DNA of 21,110 nucleotides, taken from NCBI GenBank assembly GCA_021464525.1, contig JADRCO010001232.1:1-21110 (forward strand), given 5' to 3'. Origin of the DNA: Rhizophagus sp. LPA8_4_AMF. Taxonomy: Eukaryota; Glomeromycota; Glomeromycetes; Glomerales; Glomeraceae. Positions 1 to 10,503 of the stretch are shown one piece after another. Position 1 is the stretch's first letter, and each line of letters starts with the position of its first letter. The notes below the pieces were generated by a model, which worked only from the letters and a program-made list of their open reading frames with translations, had not been told where the DNA came from and ran no database searches. A program made the translations under genes and the position numbers.

Positions 1-469
1 GGGGGGGTAAGTTTATATTAAACTAAATATTACGTAATATGTGTCACTGCCCTTACAGAATAATTATATTAATATAGTTTAGTTTTAATTTTACTTAGAT
101 TATTAAATTTCTTTATTTATATTAAAATTTTATGCAAAATAAAAAAAAATACCAGTTAAATAAATTAATAATAAATTAAAGAATAAATAAATGTTCTATA
201 ATTACAATCCTTTTTAAATTATAAGAAAATCTAAAAAATATATTTATAGTAAAATATATTGAAATAATGTTAAAGAATTTTAATAATAATAAAAAAGTAA
301 AACTTTATTTAGTTGTATTTTATAATAATTTTAATAACTGTTTAGAAAAGATTAACTATATTTTCACTTACTAATTGTTTAACCATTTTTGCTAAACATT
401 TATTTAGTATTTTATAATTTAAATATTATATTATCATGGGTATCTTTACAAAATATGTGATTGAAATTA

Positions 470-835
470 TAATCATTGAAATTAAAAATTAATCTAATTT
501 TACAGAAAATATAATTGAGATTAAGCTTAATTTCAAATAAAAAAAACTAAACAAATCAATAAATGCATTAAAATTACAAGTTTTAATAAGTTACTTATGT
601 AATAAATGCATTAAAATATATATTTTGTATTACTTTAATACTAAAAAAAAAGTAAAATTTATTTTAATGTTATACAATATTTTAGTTTACATTAAGAAGT
701 CTAGCTAGTATCATTTAACAAATTAACTAGTAGATATATAAATCCTAATTTGAATTCCATATAAATTAAAATTAAAATGCTAATCTTAATTTCAAGTTAA
801 TTTTAATCCTAATTTCAATTCAATCTTAATTAGGG
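470..835. repeat. Cluster of degenerate AATCYTAATTTSAA-type motifs, both orientations
   Basis: The plus strand has the motif AATC(C/T)TAATTT(C/G)AA at 741-754, 782-795 and 805-818, with a partial copy from 822. The inverse form, reading ATTGAAATTA, occurs twice around 470-490. A 22-bp near-perfect palindrome with a HindIII-like AAGCTT centre lies at 515-536, where TTGAGATTAAG faces CTTAATTTCAA with one mismatch. This is more structure than random AT-rich sequence would be expected to show, but I cannot assign the family. Confidence 0.45.
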
Positions 836-1819
836 GATTTATAAAGACATCCTATCATATTTACTTTAATTAAATTTTTATTTTAATATTTTAAAAATAT
901 AAAATAATTATATTTAAGACAAAAAATAGAAATCTGTTATAATTAAAAATAAGTGCAAAAGAATGAAATTTAAGTATAAGTTACTTCTAAAAAGCAAATG
1001 AATTATTTTTTTCAGTATTTAAAATAATTGGTAATTAGATAACCATTTTGGAAAAAACATTTAATGATTAACTAATAATAATAAGTATGGTATGAAAAAC
1101 ATAATGTTAAAAAATAAAAGGTTTTATTTAAATCAATATTAGTAGTAAAAGGTAGAAATGCAAAAAAAAGTTTAATTTTTTAACAAAAAATGTACTTTAA
1201 GAATTACTACCATACTGTTTTTTAATAAATAAAAATAGGAAATTAAAAGAAAATTTATTGACAATTTTAAAATTATACTAAAACAAGTCTATTTTTTATT
1301 TAGCAAATTAAAAATGCATAATCAATTAAAACTTGGGCAATAAATATAAAAGTATGAAAAATGATAATACCTTATAAGAACTGCTGCTCACTTGGCTATA
1401 GAATACAATACTTCTAAAATATGCTTTACTTTCCAGCTTATAATTCCAAAGAGAATTGAACCTATATTTATAAATATCCAATAATGAATTCAAGTTGCAT
1501 ATGATACAAATTATTTAACTATTATAATCAAAGGAAAAAAAGGATCAAAAGGAGATGGAAAAAAGAAGTAACAAAAAAGAAAAAAAAAAGAAATAAACAT
1601 TAATGACTCCTGCTTATTTTTATCAATACTGTATGAATTCATATTTTATTATTAGAAGAATAGGCTGAATTTCATTTGGTTTATCATTAGTAGAATGTTT
1701 TTTTGTTAATATTTAATATATTATATAAGTAGAATAGGCATTTATAAAATTACAGTATTTTAAACTATTGTCCATGTAATAATATTCAGTGTCAGCTTTT
1801 CATTCATCGGAGTGAAGGA

Positions 1820-1963
1820 ATGGGAGCTTCAGGCAATACTGTTTGCCTTGATTGCATCAATCTAGTAAAATTATTGTTGAATGTAAAGATTTATTCGCGT
1901 TGCGTTCCGCTTATTATTATGATCTTACGCAGCGAAAATTTGTGTTATAATTCCGAAAACTAG
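1820..1963 (+). other. Unassigned 47-codon open frame in a balanced-composition island
   Basis: An ATG at 1820 opens a 47-residue frame with no family I recognise. It sits inside an island (about 1790-2030) that is clearly richer in G and C than its surroundings. A perfect 7-bp inverted repeat follows at 1994-2013 (AACGTAT, six-base loop, ATACGTT). It could be an exon remnant, a conserved non-coding element, or chance. I do not call it a gene. It is recorded because it is the only exon-like patch in the first 2.2 kb. Confidence 0.15.
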
Positions 1964-2166
1964 ATAGTTGCTTAAAGCAGTCGTTTCTCTAGTAACGTAT
2001 AATAGCATACGTTCTTAGGTAAACATTCGATTTTTATTCGGGTTTTTCTTTTTTACTGATAATATAATGTATTGTATTTAAATTAACTAAAAGATTTAAT
2101 TCATGAATATAAGAATTTTATTCGATTAACATTAGTTTGTGAAATTATTTCTTTAAAAAAATAACA

Positions 2167-2172
2167 TTTATT
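2167..2172 (-). terminator. Poly(A) signal AATAAA for the RRM gene
   Basis: The minus strand reads AATAAA about 55 nt beyond the TAA stop of the RRM gene. This is a normal place for a fungal cleavage and polyadenylation signal. The hexamer is common in such AT-rich DNA, so the support is positional only. Confidence 0.4.
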
Positions 2173-2225
2173 AGTTATGCTAACATAATAAAGAAATTAC
2201 CATTAATCATAAAACGTCATGTAAG

Positions 2226-3032
2226 TTACAAATTATAAAAAGGTTTTTCATTCCAACGTGGTTTCCTACGTTGAGCACGAGCAGCTTGAACAGAATAAGC
2301 ACTACCGTCAATGTAAACATTTCCTTTCTTTATAGCAGCATCGTACGTTTCAAATGATTCGAAAGTAACGAAAGCACAACTCTAAATTATAAAAAAATTA
2401 ATAATAATCATACCTGAGATCCGTTAAATAAACATTACCTTACTGATTACCAAATCCATATGAATTACACGACCAAATTGCTCTTCCAATATCCTTCTCA
2501 ATTTAGTCTTAGTTATATCAGATTTAACAGATCCAATAAAAACGCGATATTCTAAAAGATAAGTAGGAAATTAGTTAAATGGAATACATCTGGAAAACGC
2601 GAAGAAAATTTTCTTTCTTTCCTTTGCCTTCATATGAATTTGCTTGACTAGCATGAATCCAATTGCAATCATCCTCTATATCAATAAAATCCAATTTAGC
2701 GTTACCGCTGGCACAACTATATCCATTATTATTATTATACTCATTGAACGGTCTCCCATTTGCTACATTCATTACACAATAAAATTGATACATTTAAACA
2801 AATAAAATATGTATATAAACTGTAAACTTTATTATTGCATACTTGTAGGCTGTTTAGGATAATCTTTCAACACTGCTATTAAATCCTTTTGTGACTTGAT
2901 TAGAGCATCCTTATACGAGATTAAAGCTTCTTGTAACTGGGCTATTTTGTCTTCTTTCGACCTAATAACCGCGTCTTTCAACTCAATTTGTAACTTTAAT
3001 ACATCACAGTTAGAACATTTTTGGTGTCCCAT
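2226..3032 (-). CDS. Coiled-coil plus RRM RNA-binding protein
   Basis: Predicted 206-residue protein with a C-terminal RNA-recognition motif. Exons on the minus strand: 3032-2843, 2762-2601, 2551-2439, 2381-2226. The start ATG begins MGHQKCSNCD, with a CxxC pair. A charged amphipathic helix follows (about residues 10-60, probable coiled coil), then an Asn-rich linker. The RRM spans about 119-195: RNP2 is VFIGSV (121-126), and RNP1 is KSCAFVTF across the last exon junction. The tail is basic (AQRRKPRWNEK). Introns 1 and 3 are GT-AG and phase-consistent. Intron 2 (2600-2552) has a good acceptor, but no GT donor keeps the frame; only a GC donor at 2600 does. Either it is a GC-AG intron or the front ORF and the RRM are not joined as I propose. 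RNA binding is inferred from the domain; the target is unknown. The gene lies 172 bp downstream of the ECI-like gene on the same strand. Confidence 0.7.
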
Positions 3033-3204
3033 TGTAATAACAAATATGCAACACGAAAATACGAAAATGTCAGCAAAATGATTTTTAGTCGCGTCTTCGA
3101 TATTTACGGAAATATATTTGATTGATTAGAATAAATATGATTGGTTGGTTTCGAGTAACATGCGGCTCTCTTTATTTAGGGTACTTCATATTTAGTATTT
3201 ATAA
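3033..3204. promoter_or_regulatory. Short spacer: 3' end of ECI-like gene and promoter of RRM gene
   Basis: These 172 bp must hold both the 3' UTR of the upstream minus-strand gene and the promoter and leader of the RRM gene. The poly(A) signal of the former is at 3171-3176. No clear TATA element is seen. Such tight tandem spacing is unusual beside the multi-kilobase deserts in the same window. Confidence 0.5.
3171..3176 (-). terminator. Poly(A) signal AATAAA for the ECI-like gene
   Basis: AATAAA on the minus strand, about 29 nt past the stop codon of the ECI-like gene and about 140 nt upstream of the start codon of the RRM gene. Its position is the main support. Confidence 0.5.
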
Positions 3205-4068
3205 TTATAATTTTGCATTCCAATTTTTCACGCTCATATATTTAACCCCTTCAACATACATTTCTTGTTTCAATGACCCATAAATAACTCCAGCTTTCGC
3301 TTTACCAGACCATTTTAATCCCAACTCTTTTGCTTTTTCTAATAATTCGCTCTCTGATGCTATAACATCTACAAGTTCTTTTTCTAATGCTTCTTTTGCT
3401 GCGAATCTATGAGCTTGTAAAATACAATCTCGATAAATTTTAGGTGTCATTTTAATACGAACTATAGCTGCCATCCCGGGATGAAGAGGAGAAGGAATGT
3501 CAACTTCATTCTTGTAAAACAAAGTGTCCAGAAACGCAAATCAGTAATATGTATTGAATAATAAATATTTAATATTGGTCACGTACCATACACAAATATC
3601 CTCTATCATTTCTCATAACACGATAATCTATTTAAAATTATTAAAGCTTAATATAAGTTAAAATTAAATCAAATTTCCATTTTTCTTACCATGTGCCAAG
3701 GCTAACATGAATCCTCCAGCAAAAGCATGTCCATTGATTGCAGCAACAGTAGGAATGGGAAACGTTAAAATTCTAGTTAATAGTTTTAAATAATAATCAT
3801 CAAAAAATCCCGGTGTAGTAAGGGCATGTTCCAAATCTAACCCATTACTAAAAAATTTTCCTTCTCCTGTAGTGATAAGCGCAGCAGGTTCGCCATCTTC
3901 CTGTTCACGAACTTTTTCTATCTCGTCCAAAGCTCCAAAAAGTGCTTCAATAAATTTTGTATTAAACCGGTTTTCTCCAGTTTTCATTGTCAAAATAAAT
4001 AATGGACCTTCTCGAACAAGTGTAACCATTTGATTAGATGCATCAGGAAAAGCGGTTTTTATATTCAT
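3205..4068 (-). CDS. Peroxisomal enoyl-CoA hydratase/isomerase family protein (ECI-like)
   Basis: A 241-residue crotonase-fold protein from three exons (4068-3690, 3627-3587, 3510-3205) joined by canonical GT-AG introns in phases 1 and 0. The second exon is only 41 nt and encodes DYRVMRNDRGYLCM. Family marks: FSNGLDL (about 73-79) and NGHAFAGGF (about 112-120) form the CoA pocket and oxyanion hole. The segment CMNEVDI (about 139-145) places Glu142 where plant-type Delta3,Delta2-enoyl-CoA isomerases carry their catalytic base in a SEVDIG-like context. The C-terminal tripeptide AKL is a canonical PTS1 peroxisomal import signal. Likely role (inference): shifting 3-enoyl-CoA to 2-trans-enoyl-CoA during beta-oxidation of unsaturated fatty acids. 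Length suits a monofunctional ECI. Hydratase activity is less likely but not excluded. The start codon is the only ATG before the conserved domain in this frame. Confidence 0.9.
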
Positions 4069-4889
4069 TTTCGAAATTCGTTGTCTGTAAAGTACATTTC
4101 TAATGTTTAAAATACATCTCTTGAATTTAACCTATGAACTGATGTAAGATCAATATACCTTTAACGATTGTCCTATCAAAAGATTTATTTTTAGAATAAA
4201 ATTTTGCGAAAGGATAAAATTCTTATTTTATATTTTAAATAAGGTAATCGGTAACACTAATATATTATCTTGATGATCATCTATAAAAAAAGGAATCTGA
4301 AGTATTCAAGTGTTAGAAAAATACTACAAGATGTGAAGCAATATTAAATAAAATATTATACGATTGAATCATAGGAATATAAGCGCGCTCGTTTTTAATA
4401 ACTTTATGAAGTATTATAGGAATAATAAGATAACAGGTAACAATTTCGTGATAAAAGCAACTGTCAGTATAACGGAATGGAAAAAATAAAACAGTTCGCT
4501 TTATTTTAACAACTTATACTTATTTTTATGTGACAAATGCCATTCATGAATTACTGGAAAGTTGAAATGCTTTGGACATTCAGTCCAATGCTACTTCCAA
4601 TTCAATAAAATTATTTGAAGCTCATGGACATATATGTTTATATAAAATAATATTTATTGTGTTATTGAAAATTGTGATTGAAAGGGATTGAAAGGTCAAG
4701 GAATTATTGGAAGCTTTCAAGGACGTTAATGACTGTCAATCGAACGAAACGCGTAAATTACTTGCAACTTCTAAACTTGCATAACTATGACATCACTCCG
4801 ATCACATCGATCGCATCATTCACATGATTTTGGTCTACAATAAAAAGGATAAAAAAGATAAAAGTGCAGAAATACTACTTTTTACGAAC
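4069..4889. promoter_or_regulatory. Divergent promoter region between ECI-like and DCAF6-like genes
   Basis: About 820 bp serve two divergent genes. Visible structure: an inverted repeat TTGGAC-ATTCA-GTCCAA at 4572-4588, a doubled GATTGAAAGG near 4677-4694, an ACGCGT hexamer at 4749-4754, and a TGACATCA element near 4785-4800. A short in-frame extension from an upstream ATG at 4824 lies in its last part. None of these sites is proven. Confidence 0.5.
4749..4754. promoter_or_regulatory. ACGCGT (MCB-like) site upstream of DCAF6-like gene
   Basis: Palindromic ACGCGT, the core of the MluI cell-cycle box bound by MBF-type regulators in yeasts, about 135 bp before the preferred start codon. It is a single hexamer match, so it may be chance. 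Confidence 0.2.
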
Positions 4890-7203
4890 ATGGAACACCA
4901 AAGGATCCGGTTTAATCCCGATTCATACTCTCAAGTAAATAAACTTCTCGTTCAGAGAGAATTATATCCAAACCAGAAGCCATACACAAAAGCATTTTAT
5001 TCAGATCCTTATGTTGTTAAACGTTTTAGTAAACCCGTGAGTCTTACAGGTCATGACGGGTGTGTAAATACTGTCATATGGAACGACGCAGGTAACCTTA
5101 TACTGTCAGGCTCAGGTATGTACAAATTACAATGGCTAGTTTCAAGAATAATCACTAAAAACTTGTTATCAAATTTTATTATTAGAATTTATTATATGAC
5201 TGAGTTGATTAATTATCTTTTTCTACTTTTGATTAGATGATTGTCGTCTTAAGATATGGTCTCCATTTGATAGACCTGAAAAACCTCTCGTCCATTCAAT
5301 ACCATCAGGCCATACTTCAAACATATTTTCTGCTAAATTTATGCCAAAGACGAATGATCGACATATAGTTTCATGCGCTTGTGATGGAATTGTTAGGTTC
5401 ACTGATCTTAACGATTATATTGCTAATTCTCCTTCACATAGTTGGCGTCCTTTGCCAGAATTTCGATGTCACAGTAATATGGCGTAAGTTTTTAATCATA
5501 TACTTGTTATGGTATCATCCGTTAGTTTTGAATCGCGTCTTAAGATATATTTTATTTCGTTATATTTGAGATAGGTATGAAGTTTTGCCTGATCCCAATG
5601 ATTCAAAGGTGTTTTTCTCTTGTGCCGAGGACGGCCGAATAAATAAATACGATCTCCGCATTAACACATCTTGTAATCGTGAACCTTGTAAACGTCACAC
5701 ATTTTTAGATTTGAATGTTAGTTATAATCCGAGAAAGCGTGCTAATAATCAACAATCTAGTGATAATAATAATGAGGATCATTCACAAAGCGAACCGGAG
5801 TCAGAACAACGATCAGAACGTAGAAGACGACCTTTTGCATTTCGGACAGGTTCAGATATGAGTGTTACGGCTATATCAATCAGACCAGATTATCCTGTCT
5901 ATTTGGCTGCTGCATGTGGAGATGATACTATACGTATTTATGATCAAAGATTTGTGAGGTCATCATCGCCTTATCATCGAGATATTCAAGTATATCAGTT
6001 TATTCCTACAGCAATGCGTCAAGACCCATCGAAGCGTCATCAAATGACTAGTTTGAAATTCGATCCAAATGGTGGAGGTGATTTATGTGCTAGTTACAGT
6101 AGTGATAAAATTTATTGGATTAGACCTGGAGCTGGTCTAGTCGATAATCCAAAAAAGATGAGAAAAGGCGCAGTGAGAATATCGAAAAAGGAAAGACAAG
6201 GCGATTCAGATAATCATTCGGAGAATAAAATGGAAGCAGATAATATGGAAGTAGATGATATTAATATGAACGAAGAAAAGACAAAAGAAGAAAATTCAAT
6301 TGATTTTGTTGGAGAGAGAGATACGATTCCAACTTCTGAAAATATTAAGAATCAAGTTGATATTATGAACGAAGAAAAGACAAAAAAAGAAAACTCAATT
6401 GATATTGTTGGAGAGAGAGATACAATTCCAACTTCTGAAAATATTAATATTAATATTAATGCAGAAAAGCAAAATATGAACGATATAAAAGAAGAACAAG
6501 AAGAGTATGAAGATGATTACATGTATAGCTCTGATGAAGAGGATAACGATATGGAAGAAGCACACGATGAAGACGTAGCTATGACTTATACTGGTCATTT
6601 AAATTCCAGAACTATGGTGCGTTTGAACTTATTATCATTCTGAATATATTTTGGAGAAACATTAATTAAATCTAATACAAATTTATATTAGATTAAAGAG
6701 GCATATTTCTTTGGTGCAAAATCCGAATATATTATTTCTGGTTCGGATGACCGTCGTATATTTATATGGGATAAGTTAACGGGAAAAATAGTAAATTCAT
6801 TTATTGGTGACCACGTAAGAGTTATTTACTCCTTTCTAAGATTCAATTATCTTTGCAACAGTACTAACCTAATTTTTTTTAATATTAGAAAGTTGTAAAT
6901 TGTGTTCAACCACATCCATATTACCCGATTATATGTACTTCTGGAATTGATTATGACATAAAACTTTGGTATCCTGAAGGAGAAGAAAATGATATTTCAA
7001 ATCTTGAGGAAATCATAAGAGAATCACGGCAAGAAAATAATGATTGGGGAGGTAGTGTCTTAGTTTTACCCATAAATCAATTTATGCAACTTTTTGGTAA
7101 GTTTTTATTTTAAATTTTTTTAATATTAATTTTAATAAGTAACTAATTCTTCTTTTTAGCTTTATTCGGTAATGAGTCCGGAAGTATTTTTGATTTTGAA
7201 TAA
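4890..7203 (+). CDS. DCAF6: DCAF6-type WD40 protein, CUL4-DDB1 substrate receptor
   Basis: A 629-residue WD40 protein in six exons: 4890-5115, 5237-5483, 5575-6616, 6692-6814, 6889-7096, 7160-7203; all introns GT-AG and in frame. It follows the DCAF6 (NRIP) plan: [13 protein letters not shown] at the first WD repeat, [12 protein letters not shown], then YDLR (183-186) and YDQR (280-283), which fit the DxR pattern used for DDB1 contact. A long acidic low-complexity linker (about 340-495) interrupts the propeller, and a C-terminal WD pair completes it ([43 protein letters not shown]). Known family role: presenting substrates to CUL4-DDB1; the substrate here is unknown. The ATG at 4890 has A at -3 and G at +4; an in-frame ATG at 4824 would add 22 Lys-rich residues but has a poor context. 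The linker holds a 33-codon tandem duplication. DCAF5 and DCAF8 are the near alternatives; the C-terminus favours DCAF6. Confidence 0.9.
6254..6451 (+). repeat. In-frame 99-bp tandem duplication inside the DCAF6-like linker
   Basis: Two copies offset by 99 bp (33 codons). Each contains [17 protein letters not shown] followed by TIPTSENI. Over an 83-nt core starting at the ATGs at 6266 and 6365 I count four base differences, of which two change residues. A three-base indel lies just before the core. It lies in the acidic linker between WD blocks, where length change should be tolerated. Confidence 0.9.
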
Positions 7204-8967
7204 TCAATCATCAAAGATAATTAAACATTTTAGTATATACAGTATAATTATTATATTTAAATTGTTTTATAGTTCAGGGTATAACCATTTAGTATTAACA
7301 CAACTTTGGGCATTAGATTATAATTTTTACTTTGTATATTAGTCTTGCGGGTTTAAAGAAGTTGACAAAGGAGCAATTATTTTTTAGTAATATATATTAT
7401 ATATATATTTATTGTTTGTAGCAGAAGATGATGACGTTTTACGCATTTCATTTTTTAAAAAACAACAAAAATTTAAAAGATTTTTTTTTTGTGTTCAGAG
7501 TTTTTAATGCCAATTATTTTTTTTTATATAAAGTACGAAAATTCAGAAAAATGCCAGATTTTTTATGCGAAAATTTTATGCGAAAATAATAAATGCGAAA
7601 AATGAAAAGGTTTGTGTTAACGGATATTGTAGGAAAAGAAGAACTTTTTGTTACTTCTATAAATTTCTCTCTTTGATAGAGAGAAATTATACTAGGATTC
7701 TTTCTAAATATCTAAACAAAATTCCCTAATGGAAGAACTAAAAGGAAATAAAAAAAAGTCGATTCTTTTCCAAAAAATTCATATTTACGTTAAAAGAAAG
7801 AAAGAAAAAAAAAAGAGAATCCTATCACGTCAAATCGGAAAAAAACTTATTAAATTATGTGGTGGAAAAAATTATATAAAGAAATAAAAAAAAAATGATT
7901 GAGGTTTTTTCTAATTTAAAATTCAATTATAAAAAATTAGAATTAAAGAAATATTAAAACCTAATTAACCTAAATGAAAGATGAAATTTTTTTTTTTAAA
8001 AAACATAAATGTAAAGATTGAAAAAAAGGTTTGATAGGAACTTTCTTTTTTTCTTTTTTTTCTCCGAAAAAAAAAAAAAAAAATATTATGATGCGAAAAA
8101 TTAAGAATGCATATATGAAAATTATGATGTAAAATGGAAAGAACTAAATGAGTAAAATTATCTATATAAAAAATTTGTCGTGTAGTAAAATAATTCTAAA
8201 AAAATTTACGAATTTTTTTATCAAATGAAATATTCTCGTCTATTATTAAGATAAAAAATTGTTGGGATAGAAAAAATGACTAAAATTTTGTTTTTTTTAT
8301 CCTTTTTCCCTTAGAATAAAAAAATATTTTTGTTTTGAACTTGTAAAAAGGGAACGCTGATGTCAATTTCCTTATAACTCATCTAATGTATTATTTTAAC
8401 AACCTCACTATCATCTTAATCTTAATCATTATGGAAGAACATTATGAAAGAATATTTATGGAAGAACATTTTTTTTTCTACAATGTGAAAAGGGAAAAGG
8501 ATTAAAAAAATCATTTCATTTTCATTTTTCATAAAGTGTTGAAGAGATAGTGATCCTAATCAATAAAAACATCACGAATGTCGATATCTTGTTCCTCGTA
8601 AAAACTATTTTCTTTTTCCCAACAAGGATATAAGGGGGAGACGATAAATTTTAACTGAAGCAAATGTCACATAAAAATAAAATAAAAGTGTTCATCGAAA
8701 AAAATTAATACGAAAAAAAAGTCCCGACAATCGCGTCATACTTAAAAAAAAAAAATAAAATATTTTTCATCTTAATAATTATGACATTCCCACCATTCAA
8801 CCATGTAAATAATTCTTACATCCCAAAACTTTGAATAATTTCCAACTGAGTAAAAAATTTCGGGAAAAAATTTACTTTTTTTTAACGGATATTGATTTGG
8901 AAAAAAACTATAGTTAGGGATATAAATTTTGGCAAAATCATAAATTATATACTTGTAACTTGTATAC
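7204..8967. other. Convergent 3' intergenic region, low complexity
   Basis: About 1.76 kb between two convergent stops, with no credible exon. It holds many A and T runs, a perfect 10-bp hairpin at 7662-7688 (AATTTCTCTC, seven-base loop, GAGAGAAATT), and three copies of ATGCGAAAA at 7565-7605. A pyrimidine run faces a long A run around 8040-8085. The 12-mer TAACGGATATTG occurs near both ends (about 7619 and 8884). The two 3' UTRs must lie here, but I cannot fix their ends. Confidence 0.6.
7662..7688. repeat. Perfect 10-bp inverted repeat
   Basis: AATTTCTCTC at 7662-7671 pairs with GAGAGAAATT at 7679-7688 across a seven-base loop (TTTGATA). It may be a 3' UTR stem-loop of the DCAF6-like transcript or the trace of a small foldback insertion. 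Confidence 0.6.
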
Positions 8968-10503
8968 CTAACAATTCCTCATAATAGCTCCATGATTCAA
9001 CATTTTAACACCTTCTACTTCACCATCATATCTAACCTTTTTAACAGGTCTTCCTAATCGATGAACTCTTAAATGTCTTCGCATATTACTTTGAACAGAA
9101 AATTTTCTTCCACATCCAGGTTCTGTACATACAAAAGGTTTCTCTCCTGTATGTGAATAAGTATGAATACGTAATGAACTTGGGCGAGAAAACCTTTTTG
9201 AACAATAAGGACATTGATATCGATTATTATTAACGCTCGTAGAAGGTACTATTCCAGTAATAGGTGAAGTTAAAGGATCATTAATGATCTTTGTTGATAT
9301 TGGTGCGCTCAATCTTCTTGTAATAACATTTTCATTATTCAACATTGGAGAAATTGGAGGAAGAGTTGTAGAAACTGTTGATCTTGATTCAAATGAAGGA
9401 TATGAAGGTTGAAGAGTTGTTGGAGAAGTGTTTGAAGATGAATACGTACGATGTTCAGTATAAGAACGATCATAAGTAACACGTTCTTGATGATATCTTT
9501 CATACCCACGCTCCGGTTGTACATAAGATTGAGAAGCATAAGATTGATGATAGTGAGGAGGTGTACACAAAGGAACTATATTTGAAGGATAAACAGGCGA
9601 AGTCGTCTTTTGATAATGATATTCAGAATGTTGTGGATGCACCAATCTAGGACGTTGCTCCGCTATAACGTGATTATTATGACTCACATAATCATTAAAC
9701 GGATTATTAGCCATATCTGGAGATTCCGGTGGCGAAAGCAAAGATTGAATACTATTAGGACGAGAATTTTTTCGTACAGTTGTTGTAATATTCCTATTAT
9801 TGTTGCTATTATTATTCAAGACACTGTCAAATTGTCCAATAGAAGGAAGCCTTGGTAAATTATTTTGAAATTGATTTCCTTTTTGGTGATATTCGGACAT
9901 ATTATTTTCTTCTACTGGAGAAATAAGGTAACCTTTTGGAGAAGGAATGTTCAAAGACAAAGTAGGAAGCTTTTTGTTATTAGTGTTAATATATGAATTG
10001 GTTGGGCTTCGAGGTTCCACCGGAACTTGACGATCTGCATTTCGGTTTTAAACAAAATAGGAAAAAAAGAAGGTGATTAGAAATTTTGTAAAATGCCAAG
10101 TAAATTTAAGAACATTGATCTGGCGCCATTTTAATTTTAAGAAGTTTTTTTTTTTTTTCTTCATTTCCGGCTTATCTCAAACATCATAGATTCACCGATA
10201 TAGTAAATTTAATTTGACTTGAAACAACCGAGACCAACTATTTTTCATTGAATTTGAAAATCGGAATTACGATTATTTGATTATTTTGTGTATTTGTTTG
10301 TTGTTGACATATTTGAACGCCAAATTGCAGTATTTAAATGTATAACAAGAAAATAAATCATATATCGGGGAAAGTCCGTAACTGTTCAAAAATTTTTTGC
10401 GGTCGATATTATGATGATGGAAATGATGAAATGATAAAATTAAGCGATAATTTTTAATATTAATTCTACTCAAAATATTTTCCTAGAAATCTTTCTCTCA
10501 CTT

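Larger units (their letters stand above)
1..2225. other. AT-rich gene-poor region, left flank
   Basis: No exon-like reading frame longer than about 50 codons and no RNA gene is visible. The sequence is dominated by A/T runs and broken by a family of short degenerate motifs (about 470-840) and by one patch of more balanced composition (about 1790-2030). The last part (about 2030-2225) is the 3' flank of the minus-strand RRM gene. The texture matches the desert at the right side of the window, which suggests a decayed-repeat compartment rather than a promoter region. I cannot identify any parent element. Confidence 0.7.

Noticed and set aside
2896-3081. Plus-strand 61-residue open frame
   Set aside because: It is antisense to the first exon of the RRM gene and shows no family features; the opposite strand has a clear helical, charged pattern.
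5381-5569. Plus-strand 62-residue open frame, hydrophobic
   Set aside because: It overlaps exon 2 of the DCAF6-like gene in another frame and runs into its intron; the true frame matches the family.
6395-6598. Minus-strand 67-residue open frame
   Set aside because: Antisense shadow of the acidic repeat-bearing linker; its I/F-rich content is what reverse-complemented Asp/Glu/Asn codons give.
9610-9858. Plus-strand 82-residue open frame
   Set aside because: Antisense to the disordered Asn/Pro-rich part of the zinc-finger protein; no domain.
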